Positions 19,313-28,251 of a DNA stretch of 64,000 bases are shown here, in pieces. The position numbers and the translations under genes were made by a program. The notes beneath the pieces were generated by a model. The model was not told the origin of the DNA. It was given only the letters and a program-made list of their open reading frames with translations, and searched no databases. This stretch comes from an uncultured Thiohalocapsa sp. Lineage in GTDB: Bacteria; Pseudomonadota; Gammaproteobacteria; Chromatiales; Chromatiaceae. The stretch lies in the NCBI RefSeq assembly GCF_913062725.1, contig NZ_CAJXWY010000002.1, positions 53,930 through 117,929 of the forward strand, in the 5' to 3' direction. The first letter of the stretch is position 1. Every line of letters starts with the position of its first letter.

Positions 19313-20065
19313 TCAATGGCCCAGGTAAACTTCTTTCACCCGCGCATCCGACTGCACGTGCTGCATCGAGCCCTCCGAGAGCACGCTGCCCTGGTGCATC
19401 ACCGTCACACGATGGGCGATGTCGGCGACGAAGCTCATATCGTGCTCGACGACGATCACCGAGCGATCCTGAATGATCTGATGCAGCAGCTCCGCCGTTT
19501 GCCGGCGCTCGCTGACGCTCATCCCGGCGACTGGCTCGTCGAGCATCATCAGCGCCGGGTCCTGCACCAACAGCATGCCGATCTCCAGCCACTGCTTCTG
19601 TCCGTGGCTCAGCTCGCCGGCGATATCCTGCAGGTGATCGGCGAGGAAGATGGTCTCGGCCACCGCGGTCACCCGCTCCACCAGCGCCGCATCGGGGCGG
19701 AAAAACAGCGAGCCGAAGACGCTGCGCCCGCGCGGGTAGGATAGCTCCAGGTTTTCGTAGACGGTGAGGTCTTCGTACACTGAGGGGTTCTGGAAGAACC
19801 GGCCGACCCCCGCCTGCACGATCTGGTTCTCTTTCATCTTCGTCAGGTCTTTGCCTTTGAAGACGATGGAGCCGGCGTCAGCCTTGGTCCGACCGCAGAT
19901 CAAGTCCAGCACGGTGGTCTTGCCGGCACCATTGGGTCCGATGATGACACGGATCTCGTTATCATCGACGTACAGCGATAAGTCATCCACCGCTTTGAAG
20001 CCGTCGAATGACACCGTCAGCCCCTCAATGGCCAGGGCGAAGTCTTTGTCTTTGCTAGCGTGCAT
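19313..20065 (-). CDS. urtD: urea/amide ABC transporter ATPase UrtD
   Basis: A 250-residue LivG-type ATPase. It contains Walker A GPNGAGKTT, the signature LSHGQKQWLEIGMLL (the LSHGQ variant is characteristic of UrtD) and Walker B LMMLDEPVAGMS. The start at 20065 overlaps the urtC stop by 11 bp. The LEIGMLL motif and the pairing with UrtE distinguish it from amino-acid LivG. It acts at the cytoplasmic face of the UrtB-UrtC permease. Confidence 0.94.
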   Translation of the reverse strand: MHASKDKDFALAIEGLTVSFDGFKAVDDLSLYVDDNEIRVIIGPNGAGKTTVLDLICGRTKADAGSIVFKGKDLTKMKENQIVQAGVGRFFQNPSVYEDLTVYENLELSYPRGRSVFGSLFFRPDAALVERVTAVAETIFLADHLQDIAGELSHGQKQWLEIGMLLVQDPALMMLDEPVAGMSVSERRQTAELLHQIIQDRSVIVVEHDMSFVADIAHRVTVMHQGSVLSEGSMQHVQSDARVKEVYLGH

Positions 20066-21218
20066 GAGTCACCCCGGGCTTGGAGATCTGACCATCGGTG
20101 TCGCGTGCAGGCAGTCCACGGGTGCTCATTGCCCAGGCGCGGATACGGGGCAGCATCGGCGCGACATAAACGCTGTAGAGCCCGGCCAAACCGTTGGGGA
20201 AGGCCATGACCACGGCGATGAAAAGGCCGCCCATCGCGAGCAGCCAGAGCTCGGGGAAGGCCTCGGAGAAAATACTCTTGGCCCAGTTGACGATGAGTGC
20301 GCCGTAGACCGCGCCCAGAATGGACAGGCGGCCGCCCACCGCGGCGAAGATCACCATTTCGATGGACGGCACGATGCCCACGAACGACGGCGACATGAAG
20401 CCGAATTGCAGCGTGAACATGGCCCCGCCGATGCCGGACATGGCGGCGGCGACACAGAACACGAAGATTTTGAAATTGGCGACGCTGTAGCCCGAGAAGC
20501 GCACCCGATCTTCTTTTCCGCGCATCGCCACCAGGATGCGCCCGAGCCGGGAGGTCAGGATCCAGCGTGCCAGCACCAGAGTGGCCAGCAGCAGGAGGGC
20601 ATTGACGAAATAGAGGATGGTCTTGGCGCTGTCGGTACGGATATCCCAGCCGAGCAGCGTGCGCAGGTCGGTGATGCCGTTGATGCCGCCCGTATAGCCC
20701 TGTTGACCGATGATCAGGATGGTCATGATCGCGGCGATGGCCTGGGTGATGATGGCGAAATACACGCCCCCCACTCGGCGCTTGAACATGGCGACGCCAA
20801 TCACATAGGCGAACACCGCCGGCACCACGACGATGGCGATGAGGGCCACCGGCAAGCTCTTGAAGGGCTCCCAAAACCAGGGCAAAGCCGTAATTTGGTT
20901 CCAGTCCATGAAATCCGGAATGCCCGGCGTGGACTGGATGGCGGTGGCCTCGGGGGTCGAGGATTCCAACTTCAGGAACATGGCCAGGCAGTAGCCGCCG
21001 AGGCCAAAGAACACCCCCTGGCCGAGGCTCAGGATGCCGCCGTAGCCCCAGCACAGCACGAGGCCGACGGCGACGAAGGCGTAGGTCAGGTAACGCCCGA
21101 CCAGGTTCAGCCGGAAGACATCCAGCATAAGTGGCAGAACCAGCAGGATCAGGGCAGCCAGGATCGTGAAGCCGATCCAGAACGACCGCTCCGCGGTGGC
21201 GGTTTGTGGCGTCGTCAT
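20055..21218 (-). CDS. urtC: urea/amide ABC transporter permease UrtC
   Basis: A 387-residue LivM-type permease with about ten hydrophobic segments. Family features are GYGGILSLGQGVFFGLGGY (about 58-76), the coupling-loop region GRILVAMRGKEDRVRFSGY, and the periplasmic insert PGIPDFMDW typical of UrtC. The start ATG 21218 is 10 bp after urtB. It forms the heterodimeric channel with UrtB. Confidence 0.94.
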   Translation of the reverse strand: MTTPQTATAERSFWIGFTILAALILLVLPLMLDVFRLNLVGRYLTYAFVAVGLVLCWGYGGILSLGQGVFFGLGGYCLAMFLKLESSTPEATAIQSTPGIPDFMDWNQITALPWFWEPFKSLPVALIAIVVVPAVFAYVIGVAMFKRRVGGVYFAIITQAIAAIMTILIIGQQGYTGGINGITDLRTLLGWDIRTDSAKTILYFVNALLLLATLVLARWILTSRLGRILVAMRGKEDRVRFSGYSVANFKIFVFCVAAAMSGIGGAMFTLQFGFMSPSFVGIVPSIEMVIFAAVGGRLSILGAVYGALIVNWAKSIFSEAFPELWLLAMGGLFIAVVMAFPNGLAGLYSVYVAPMLPRIRAWAMSTRGLPARDTDGQISKPGVTHAR

Positions 21219-21228
21219 GGCGGCCTCC

Positions 21229-22155
21229 TCAGCGGCGCAGCTTCAGTGAGAACAGCCCTTGCGGGCGGAGCATCAGGATCACCACCACGGTGAGCAGTGT
21301 GAGTACCTTGGCCATCGAGCCGCTCAGGAAGAACTCCATGGTCGACTGTGATTGCGAGATCACGAAGGCCGATGCGATGGTGCCGAGCAGGCTCTGCGCG
21401 CCACCGAAGACCACCACCAGGAAGGTATCGACGATGTAGAGCTGTCCCGCCGTAGGGCCGGTGGAGCCGATCATCGTGAAGGCGCTGCCGGCGACACCGG
21501 CGATGCCGCAGCCGAGGGCGAAAGTCAGTCGATCCATACGTCCGGTATCGATGCCGACGGCGCCCGCCATCGCCCGGTTCTGCACGACGGCCCGGCTTTG
21601 GCTGCCCCAGCGGGAGCGAAACAGGATCAGGTAGACGACGAAGGAAATGAGCAGCGTCAGTGCCATCACAAACAAACCGTTGATGGGCACTTCGATCAAA
21701 TCCGTGAGCCCGAACGACCCCATCAGCCAGTCGGGCAGCGTTACGCCCACTTCGCGGGCGCCGAAGACGGAGCGGAAGATTTGCTGCAGGATCAAGCTCA
21801 GCCCCCAGGTGGCGAGCAGAGTGTCCAGGGGCCGGTGGTAGAGATGCCGGATCATCGCCCACTCCACGAAGGCGCCGACCCCTGCGGCGATAAAGAAGGC
21901 GAGCACCATGGCCACGAAGAAGTAGCCACCGAAAAGCGCCGGCATGCTGTCGGCGAAGACATTCGATGTCACGAAGGTGACGTAGGCCCCGAGGATCATA
22001 AACTCCCCGTGGGCCATGTTGATGACACCCATCTGGCCGAAGATGATCGCCAGCCCCAGTGCCATCAACACGAAGACAGAGAACAGGATCAGGCCCGCGA
22101 AGCCCTGCATCGCAAAGATTGATCCGATTTCGCCGAGCGTGTAACCCTCGAACAT
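21229..22155 (-). CDS. urtB: urea/amide ABC transporter permease UrtB
   Basis: A 308-residue LivH-type permease with eight or more transmembrane helices. It shows IFGQMGVINMAHGEFMILGAY near the N-terminus, ILQQIFRSVFGAREVGVTLP, and the GSAFTMIGSTGPTAGQLYIVD loop, which are UrtB/FmdE-like. It is separated from urtA by 93 bp that contain a strong hairpin. The remaining transporter genes follow with overlaps or gaps under 20 bp, so they form one operon. Confidence 0.94.
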   Translation of the reverse strand: MFEGYTLGEIGSIFAMQGFAGLILFSVFVLMALGLAIIFGQMGVINMAHGEFMILGAYVTFVTSNVFADSMPALFGGYFFVAMVLAFFIAAGVGAFVEWAMIRHLYHRPLDTLLATWGLSLILQQIFRSVFGAREVGVTLPDWLMGSFGLTDLIEVPINGLFVMALTLLISFVVYLILFRSRWGSQSRAVVQNRAMAGAVGIDTGRMDRLTFALGCGIAGVAGSAFTMIGSTGPTAGQLYIVDTFLVVVFGGAQSLLGTIASAFVISQSQSTMEFFLSGSMAKVLTLLTVVVILMLRPQGLFSLKLRR

Positions 22156-22199
22156 AGTATTGTCTCCCGGAATGCGGTGTAATCGCTATCGGCCCACCC

Positions 22200-22224
22200 G
22201 CTCCCGACCGATGCGGTCGGGAGC
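22200..22224 (-). other. intercistronic hairpin between urtA and urtB
   Basis: A perfect 11-bp inverted repeat GCTCCCGACCG-ATG-CGGTCGGGAGC. It follows the urtA stop by about 25 nt and has no U-tract. Such hairpins behind the binding-protein gene of ABC operons commonly stabilise the upstream mRNA and lower expression of the permease genes. That role is inferred here. Confidence 0.7.
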
Positions 22225-22248
22225 GAAGCCATCGTCAACAGCGCACGA

Positions 22249-23514
22249 TTATTGGTAGCCCTCCGGGAAGGGATCGGGCTCCATCAGCTCTTCGGTCTCG
22301 TAGATGACATCGTACTGACCGTCGGCGCGTGCCCGCCCGACGCGGGTCTTGCTCCACAGATGATGGTTCTCGTGAATGCGCACATAGCCCTCAGGGGCCG
22401 TGTTCAGCTCGATGCCGGGGGAGGCCTCACGCACCTTGTCGATATCGAAGCTGCCGGCCTCCTCAACCGCCGCCTTCCACAGCCAGGGGCCCAGGTAGGC
22501 CGCCTGCGTCACGTCGCCGATGACACTGTCCTCACCCCACATCTCCTTGAATGCGGCCACGAAGGCCTTGTTGTTCTCGTTGTCGAGGCTCTGGAAGTAC
22601 TTCATCGCGGCATAGGCGCCTTCGATGTTCTCACCGCCGATACCCAGGATCTCGTCCTCGGTGACCGAAATGGTGAGCAGCGTGGTCTTGCCGTCATCCA
22701 GGTCCAGGCCGGCGGCCTTGAGCTGCTTGTAAAAAGCGACGTTGGAGCCACCGACGACGATGGCGTAGATCACATCCGGCTTCCGCAGTCGGATCTTGTT
22801 GATGACCGAGTTGAACTGGGTGTGGCCGAGGGGGTAGTACTCCTCGCCGACGACCTTGAGACCCAGCTTCTCGATGTGCTTGCGAGCGATCTTGTTGGAC
22901 GTGCGCGGCCAGATGTAGTCTGAGCCGAGCAGGAAGAAGGTTTTGGCATCCTTCTCGTCCACCACCCAATCGATGCCGGCGAGGATCTGCTGGGTGGCCT
23001 CCTGGCCCGTGTAGATGACGTTCGGTGATTGCTCCAGGCCTTCGTAGAAGGTTGGGTAGTAGAGCATGCCGTTGTATTGCTCGAAGACCGGCAGCACGGC
23101 CTTGCGCGACGCCGACGTCCAGCAGCCGAACACCGCAGCAACCTTGTCTTCGACGAGGAGCTTTTTGGCCTTTTCCGCAAACGTTGGCCAGTCGCTGGCG
23201 CCGTCTTCCTGGATGACCTTGATCTGCCGGCCAAGCACCCCGCCGGAGGCATTGATTTGCTCGATGGCGAGCTTTTCGGCCTGTACCGAGCCGGTTTCGC
23301 TGATCGCCATGGTACCGGTGGTTGAGTGCAGGATGCCCACGGTGACGGTATCATCCGTGACAGCGAGCCCGGTGGTATTGGCCTCGGCGGTCGACGGTGT
23401 GTCTGCCAGGGTCAACAATGGGGCGATGGAGAAGATGGCGCCGGCGAGCAGAGCGATGCTCGCATGCGGCCGGCGTTGTCGCCGTGGCAGGTGTGAGCGG
23501 AATCTTGCGGTCAT
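22249..23514 (-). CDS. urtA: urea/amide ABC transporter substrate-binding protein UrtA
   Basis: Periplasmic binding protein of about 421 residues. The ATG at 23514 gives a basic N-terminus (MTARFRSHLPRRQRRPH) and a hydrophobic signal peptide ending near TLADTPSTAEA. The mature part has the UrtA hallmarks VGILHSTTGTMAISE, VIQEDGASDWPTFAEKAKKL and VFGCWTSASRKAVLPVFE. The same family includes FmdD, the short-amide binding protein of Methylophilus. Formamidase in the same operon makes an amide ligand plausible. It is the first gene of the operon, divergent from the sensor-kinase gene across a 367-bp region with a perfect palindrome. Confidence 0.93.
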   Translation of the reverse strand: MTARFRSHLPRRQRRPHASIALLAGAIFSIAPLLTLADTPSTAEANTTGLAVTDDTVTVGILHSTTGTMAISETGSVQAEKLAIEQINASGGVLGRQIKVIQEDGASDWPTFAEKAKKLLVEDKVAAVFGCWTSASRKAVLPVFEQYNGMLYYPTFYEGLEQSPNVIYTGQEATQQILAGIDWVVDEKDAKTFFLLGSDYIWPRTSNKIARKHIEKLGLKVVGEEYYPLGHTQFNSVINKIRLRKPDVIYAIVVGGSNVAFYKQLKAAGLDLDDGKTTLLTISVTEDEILGIGGENIEGAYAAMKYFQSLDNENNKAFVAAFKEMWGEDSVIGDVTQAAYLGPWLWKAAVEEAGSFDIDKVREASPGIELNTAPEGYVRIHENHHLWSKTRVGRARADGQYDVIYETEELMEPDPFPEGYQ

Positions 23515-23671
23515 GGTGCTAATACCTGTTGTCGAAGGAAACATCGAGCACACGTTTCTGGCGGCAGGGCCAGCGGCCCCCGGACGCGGTTATCCCCCAA
23601 AGCCCGGACTGGGCTGCGGCGCCGTTGTGCGACTCACGACAGACAGTGCGGGAAGTCTGCCGGCGTCTGAA

Positions 23672-23687
23672 TACGTCAACTGACGTA
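23672..23687. promoter_or_regulatory. candidate operator TACGTCAACTGACGTA
   Basis: A perfect inverted repeat of two 7-bp arms (TACGTCA and TGACGTA) around AC. It lies 158 bp upstream of urtA and about 195 bp upstream of the sensor-kinase ATG. The symmetry suits a dimeric LuxR-type regulator. The response regulator encoded at the end of the divergent operon is the obvious candidate. Confidence 0.55.
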
Positions 23688-23703
23688 TGGCCCAGCCATT
23701 GCG
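23688..23703 (+). promoter_or_regulatory. possible sigma-54 promoter of the permease-kinase operon
   Basis: TGGCCCAGCCATTGCG keeps the invariant GG-N10-GC spacing and matches TGGC and TTGC of the consensus, with mismatches at three other positions. It starts one base after the palindrome. A match of this quality can arise by chance in GC-rich DNA. Confidence 0.3.
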
Positions 23704-23881
23704 GCTCGGCTATCATCATCCGGGCTGGTAGTGGGGCAGGCGCTGCGGTGCTGCGGCTCACGCGAAGACGTGGACGCCTGACACGGCGACGGACGAGCGA
23801 CGGCCACAAGCAGATGCAATGGACGCCAGGACTGACGACGCGGCGACAACTACCGCACGCTCGACACAGAACAGACGCCCT

Positions 23882-26800
23882 ATGGCAAAACCGCAGCCGA
23901 TTCAGCGAATCAGGCGCACTTACAATCAATGGGTTGCCAATCAGACCCTGGAAGACTTCGCCCTGCGGTTCACCGCCGAGCGGGCGCGCAAATGGTCGGC
24001 ACCGCGTGTCGCGAATACGGCGCTCGGCTCCATCTCGTTCCTGGCACTGGAGGCCATCGGCGCAGCCATCACGCTCAGCTTTGGCTTCGCCAACGCCACT
24101 GCGGCCATCCTCTGCGTGGGTGCACTGATTTTCCTCACCAGCCTGCCCATCAGCTATTACGCCGCCCGTGACGGCGTCGACATCGACCTGCTCTCGCGCG
24201 GGGCCGGTTTCGGCTACATGGGCTCCACGCTCACGTCGCTGATCTACGCCTCCTTCACCTTCGTCTTCTTCGCGCTGGAAGCCGCCATCATGGCCAAGGC
24301 GTTGGAACTGATGTTCGGACTGCCGCTGGCCGCAGGCTATGTGCTGAGCTCACTCGCCATCATTCCGCTGGTGACCCACGGCATCACCTTCATCAGCCGC
24401 TTCCAGCTTTGGACGCAGCCGCTCTGGATTGCGCTGCATCTGCTGCCCTTCGTCTTCGTCGCCTGGCAGGGACCCGAGGCCTTTGCCGGTTGGACGCAGT
24501 TCCCCGGCGTCGCTGGCGGCGACGGCGGCTTCGATCCACTGCTGTTCGGCGCCGCCGCGGCCGTGGTCTTCTCGCTCACGGCGCAGGTGGGCGAGCAAGT
24601 GGACTTTCTGCGTTTTTTGCCACAGCGCCGCCTCGGACGACGGCTCGCCTGGTGGCTGGCGCTCGTCGCCGGCGGTCCGGGCTGGATCGTGCTGGGGGCG
24701 GCAAAGATGCTGGCGGGCTCGTTCCTGGCCTACCTGGCGCTGACCCTACTGGCGCCGGCGGACAGCGCCCGCGATCCGGCATCGCTATACCTGCTGGCCT
24801 ACGAGGAAGTGTTCGGTCATCCCGGCATCGCACTGGCGCTCACCGGCGTGTTCGTCGTGCTCTCGCAGGTCAAGATCAACGTCACCAACGCCTATGCCGG
24901 CTCCATCGCCTGGTCGAATTTCTTCGCACGACTGACCCGCAGTCATCCCGGCCGGGTGGTGTGGCTGGTCTTCAATGTCGTCATCGCACTGATGCTCATG
25001 GAGCTCGGCATCTACCGGGCGCTGGAGCAGATCCTCGGGCTCTACTCCATCCTGGCGGTGGCCTGGGTCGGCGGCCTGGTGGCAGACCTGGTGATCAACA
25101 AGCCCCTGGGCCTGAGTCCACCGCAGGTGGAGTTCAAGCGGGCCTACCTGTTCGACATCAATCCGGTGGGTGTCGGCGCCATGGGCATCGCCATCGCCGC
25201 CGCGCTGCTGACCTATTCGGGTCTCTTGGGCGCACCGCTGCGGGCCTTCTCGTCGTTCGTCGCCCTGGGCGTCGCCTTTGCTGCGGCGCCACTGATCGCC
25301 TGGCTGACCGCGGGACGCTACTATCTGGCCCGCCCCGTCGAGCCGGTGGCCGCCGACACCGATGGCACGACACGCTGCTGCGTCTGCGACAACGCCTTCG
25401 AAGGGCCGGACATGGCCCCCTGCCCGGCCTACTCGGGCCCCATCTGCTCCCTGTGCTGCTCGCTGGACTCGCGCTGCCGCGACCTGTGCAAGCAGGGCTC
25501 GCGGCTCGCCGAGCAGGCGCTCGGCTGGATGCACAGCTGGTTGCCGGCGCCCCTGGTGGCGCGGATCAACTCCAGGCTGGGACATTATCTGGGGCTGCTG
25601 TTGCTGCTCGGCGGACTCCTGAGCGCGCTGCTGTGGCTCATCTACCTACAGGCCATCCTCGACCCGGCGGTGCCGGCGGATGTGGTGGCGCAGACGCTCT
25701 GGCGGGTGTTCTTTCTGGCCATGATCGGCTTCGGCGTGGTCGCCTGGCTGATCGTGCTCGCCAGCGAGAGCCGGACCTTCGCCGAAGACGAGGCCAGACG
25801 CCACACCCGGATGCTGGTGCAGGAGATCGAGGCCCACGAACGCACCGACGCCCTGTTACAACAAGCCAAGGAGACCGCCGAGGCGGCGAGTCAGGCCAAG
25901 AGCCGCTTCGTGGTGGGCCTGAGCCACGAGTTCCGCACGCCGCTCAACGCCATCAGCGGCTATAGCCAGCTCCTGGAGCGCGACCCGGCCATTCCTGCGC
26001 AGTGCGCACCGGCGCTGGGCGTGATCAAGCGCAGCGCCGACCACCTCTCGGAGATGATCAGCGGACTCCTCGACGTGGCCAAAATCGAGGCCGGTCGGCT
26101 GCATCTGCATCGCGACGAGGTGGATCTGCGGGGCTTCCTGGCGCAGATCGTCGACATGTTCCGGCTGCAGGCCGCGGCCAAGGGTATCGAGTTCCACTTC
26201 GAGTCCTCGGGCAGACTGCCGCAGACCGTCGCCATCGACGAGAACCGGCTGCGGCAGATCCTGATCAACCTGCTGACCAACGCCATCAAATTCACCGCCG
26301 CCGGGCGGGTGGTGCTGCGCGTGCATTACCATGCCCAGGTGGCGGAGATCGAGGTGGAAGACACCGGCATCGGCATCGCCGCCGAGGACCTGGAGCGCAT
26401 CTTCGAGCCCTTCGAGCGCGTCGCCGCGCCGGTGGTCAAATCCGCGCGCGGCACCGGCATCGGGCTCTCCATCTGCCGGCTGCTCACCGAGGTGATGGGC
26501 GGCGAGATCCGGGTCCACAGCGAGCCCGGGCGCGGCAGCACTTTCCGGGTGAAACTGTTTCTGCCGGAGATCGCGCAGCCGTCGGGGCTGCCACAGCCCG
26601 CGCGTCCCATCGTCGGCTACGAGGGCTCGCGGCGCACCATCATGGTGGTCGATGACGAGCCCGACCACCGGGCACTCGTCGAGGATATCCTCGCACCCCT
26701 GGGCTTCGTCGTGCTCGGCGCCGCCGACGGACCGGACTGCCTCGCGCTCGCCGCGGAGCATCCCCCCGACCTGTTCTTGCTGGACATCTCCATGCCGGGC

Positions 26801-27247
26801 ATAGACGGCTGGGCACTGGCCCATCGGCTGCGCGCCGGCGCCTTCGCGACGACGCCGATCGTCATGGTCTCGGCCGACGTCGCCGAGGGTAAGGACGGTC
26901 CCGTGGACCCGCCGGTGCACGATGGCTACGTGGTCAAGCCGATCCTGGTCTCCGTGCTACTGGAGCAGATCCGCGCCCGGCTCAAGCTGCAATGGATCCA
27001 TTCCGCGTCAGCGCCGCGGCCGGCGCCACCGCCGGCGTGGACCGACGCCGAGGTGCCGCCGCGCACCGAGTTGGAGGACCTGCTCGGGCTGGTGGGTATC
27101 GGCCATGTACGCGGCTTGAGCGCCAAACTGCAGTCGCTGGAGCAACGCTACCCCCAGAGCCAGCAATTGATCGGTGAGCTACAGCTCCTGGCAAAGTCCT
27201 TTGAGTTGAAGCGCCTGGCCAGGCTGCTGGAGACCTTGCTGCGATGA
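23882..27247 (+). CDS. NCS1 permease-like / histidine kinase / receiver hybrid sensor
   Basis: A 1121-residue hybrid. An ATG at 23819 would add 21 residues, but MAKPQPIQRIRR at 23882 fits better. Residues ~20-480 resemble a cytosine/purine NCS1 permease (about 12 helices; LSRGAGFGYMGSTLTSLIYASF, INVTNAYAGSIAWSNFFARL). Next is a cytoplasmic segment with nine Cys (499, 500, 502, 514, 522, 525, 526, 532, 536), then two more helices (~565-630) and a coiled linker. HisKA has His682 (GLSHEFRTPLNA). The ATPase has LINLLTNAIKF, DTGIGI and GTGIGLSI. A receiver has Asp968 (LFLLDISMPGIDG) and its Lys in VVKP. The ~100-residue tail has no recognised domain. Layout parallels CbrA, where an SSS transporter precedes a kinase. 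A ligand such as a small nitrogen compound is inferred. Confidence 0.92.
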   Translation: MAKPQPIQRIRRTYNQWVANQTLEDFALRFTAERARKWSAPRVANTALGSISFLALEAIGAAITLSFGFANATAAILCVGALIFLTSLPISYYAARDGVDIDLLSRGAGFGYMGSTLTSLIYASFTFVFFALEAAIMAKALELMFGLPLAAGYVLSSLAIIPLVTHGITFISRFQLWTQPLWIALHLLPFVFVAWQGPEAFAGWTQFPGVAGGDGGFDPLLFGAAAAVVFSLTAQVGEQVDFLRFLPQRRLGRRLAWWLALVAGGPGWIVLGAAKMLAGSFLAYLALTLLAPADSARDPASLYLLAYEEVFGHPGIALALTGVFVVLSQVKINVTNAYAGSIAWSNFFARLTRSHPGRVVWLVFNVVIALMLMELGIYRALEQILGLYSILAVAWVGGLVADLVINKPLGLSPPQVEFKRAYLFDINPVGVGAMGIAIAAALLTYSGLLGAPLRAFSSFVALGVAFAAAPLIAWLTAGRYYLARPVEPVAADTDGTTRCCVCDNAFEGPDMAPCPAYSGPICSLCCSLDSRCRDLCKQGSRLAEQALGWMHSWLPAPLVARINSRLGHYLGLLLLLGGLLSALLWLIYLQAILDPAVPADVVAQTLWRVFFLAMIGFGVVAWLIVLASESRTFAEDEARRHTRMLVQEIEAHERTDALLQQAKETAEAASQAKSRFVVGLSHEFRTPLNAISGYSQLLERDPAIPAQCAPALGVIKRSADHLSEMISGLLDVAKIEAGRLHLHRDEVDLRGFLAQIVDMFRLQAAAKGIEFHFESSGRLPQTVAIDENRLRQILINLLTNAIKFTAAGRVVLRVHYHAQVAEIEVEDTGIGIAAEDLERIFEPFERVAAPVVKSARGTGIGLSICRLLTEVMGGEIRVHSEPGRGSTFRVKLFLPEIAQPSGLPQPARPIVGYEGSRRTIMVVDDEPDHRALVEDILAPLGFVVLGAADGPDCLALAAEHPPDLFLLDISMPGIDGWALAHRLRAGAFATTPIVMVSADVAEGKDGPVDPPVHDGYVVKPILVSVLLEQIRARLKLQWIHSASAPRPAPPPAWTDAEVPPRTELEDLLGLVGIGHVRGLSAKLQSLEQRYPQSQQLIGELQLLAKSFELKRLARLLETLLR

Positions 27248-28170
27248 CGACACTGAATGCACTGAACCGCGAGACGGTGCTGGTGGTCGACGACTCACCG
27301 GAGACCCTCGGCATGCTGACCGACGCACTGGAGGCGCTGGGGCTCACCGTGCTCGTGGCCCTGGACGGCGAGACGACGCTGACGCTGCTGGAGCGGGTGA
27401 CACCGGATTTGATCCTGATGGACGCACTGATGCCGGGCATCGATGGGTTCGAGACCACCCGCCGCATCAAGCGCAAGCGCGACCTCAAGCATATTCCGGT
27501 GATCTTCATGACCGGCCTCAGCGAGACCCAGCACATCGTCGAGGGTTTCAAGGCGGGCGGCGTCGACTATCTGACCAAGCCCATCGTGCCAGAGGAGGTG
27601 ATCGTGCGCATGCGCGTACACCTGGCCAATGCACGACAGACCCACAGCGCCCATGAGGCGCTGGACGACGCCCGGCGCTTTCTGCTCTCGGTGGACCGCG
27701 AGGGAGGCGTCCTATGGGGGACGCGTCAGGCCACCCGGCTGATGGAGACCGGGCCGCCCGAGCTCTGCGTCGACGGCAAGAGCCTGGCGGTGCCGGCACG
27801 TATCTGGCTGCAACGCTGCATCGATGGTACGGCCCCCGTCAACCGGGAATGGGCCGTGGCCACCGGCGAGAATGCCCGGCTGGTGGTGACCTACATCGGT
27901 GAGGTGGGCGCCAACGAATTTCTGCTGCGGTTGACGGAGCAGAGTCTCGAGCTGGATCAGAAGCGGCTGCGCGGGCACTTTGGGCTCACCGCGCGCGAGG
28001 CCGAGGTGCTGTTCTGGATCGCCCGCGGCAAATCGAACCGCGATATCGGCGCGATCCTGGACCTGAGTCCGCGCACCGTGAACAAGCACCTGGAGCCCAT
28101 CTTCCAGAAGCTTGGCGTGGAAAACCGCACGTCGGCGGCATCGCTGGCAATCCAGGCCCTGGGGGGCTGA
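27244..28170 (+). CDS. LuxR-family response regulator
   Basis: A 308-residue transcription regulator. ATG 27244 overlaps the kinase stop (ATGA), so the two are co-translated partners. The N-terminal receiver has the acidic pair in VLVVDDSPET, phospho-acceptor Asp60 (LILMDALMPGIDGFE) and Lys in YLTKPI. A middle segment of about 100 residues with no known domain follows (LLSVDREGGVLWGTRQATRLME). The C-terminal LuxR helix-turn-helix is GLTAREAEVLFWIARGKSNR through TVNKHLEPIFQKLGV. Similar regulators with a linker region follow NCS1-type or other hybrid kinases. It probably controls the divergent urt-fmd operon via the palindrome at 23672. Confidence 0.93.
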   Translation: MTTLNALNRETVLVVDDSPETLGMLTDALEALGLTVLVALDGETTLTLLERVTPDLILMDALMPGIDGFETTRRIKRKRDLKHIPVIFMTGLSETQHIVEGFKAGGVDYLTKPIVPEEVIVRMRVHLANARQTHSAHEALDDARRFLLSVDREGGVLWGTRQATRLMETGPPELCVDGKSLAVPARIWLQRCIDGTAPVNREWAVATGENARLVVTYIGEVGANEFLLRLTEQSLELDQKRLRGHFGLTAREAEVLFWIARGKSNRDIGAILDLSPRTVNKHLEPIFQKLGVENRTSAASLAIQALGG

Positions 28171-28251
28171 GCCAGCGCAGACCCAGCCGACCGCGCCAAG
28201 GTCATCCCCGCCTCGGCACTTGCCGTCCGCCGCCGTGCCTGGAGCGTCCGC

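Larger units (their letters stand above)
23515..23881. other. divergent regulatory region between urtA and the permease-kinase gene
   Basis: This 367-bp region must carry promoters in both directions. It contains a perfect palindrome (23672-23687) followed immediately by a sigma-54-like -24/-12 pair on the plus strand. No -10/-35 pair for urtA is convincing. I see no fold resembling a guanidine or other known riboswitch in the urtA leader. Confidence 0.6.

Noticed and set aside
23515..23671. Guanidine or other riboswitch in the urtA leader
   Set aside because: Considered because guanidine riboswitches accompany urt-type transporters, but the conserved helices and ACGR-type loops are not recognisable.
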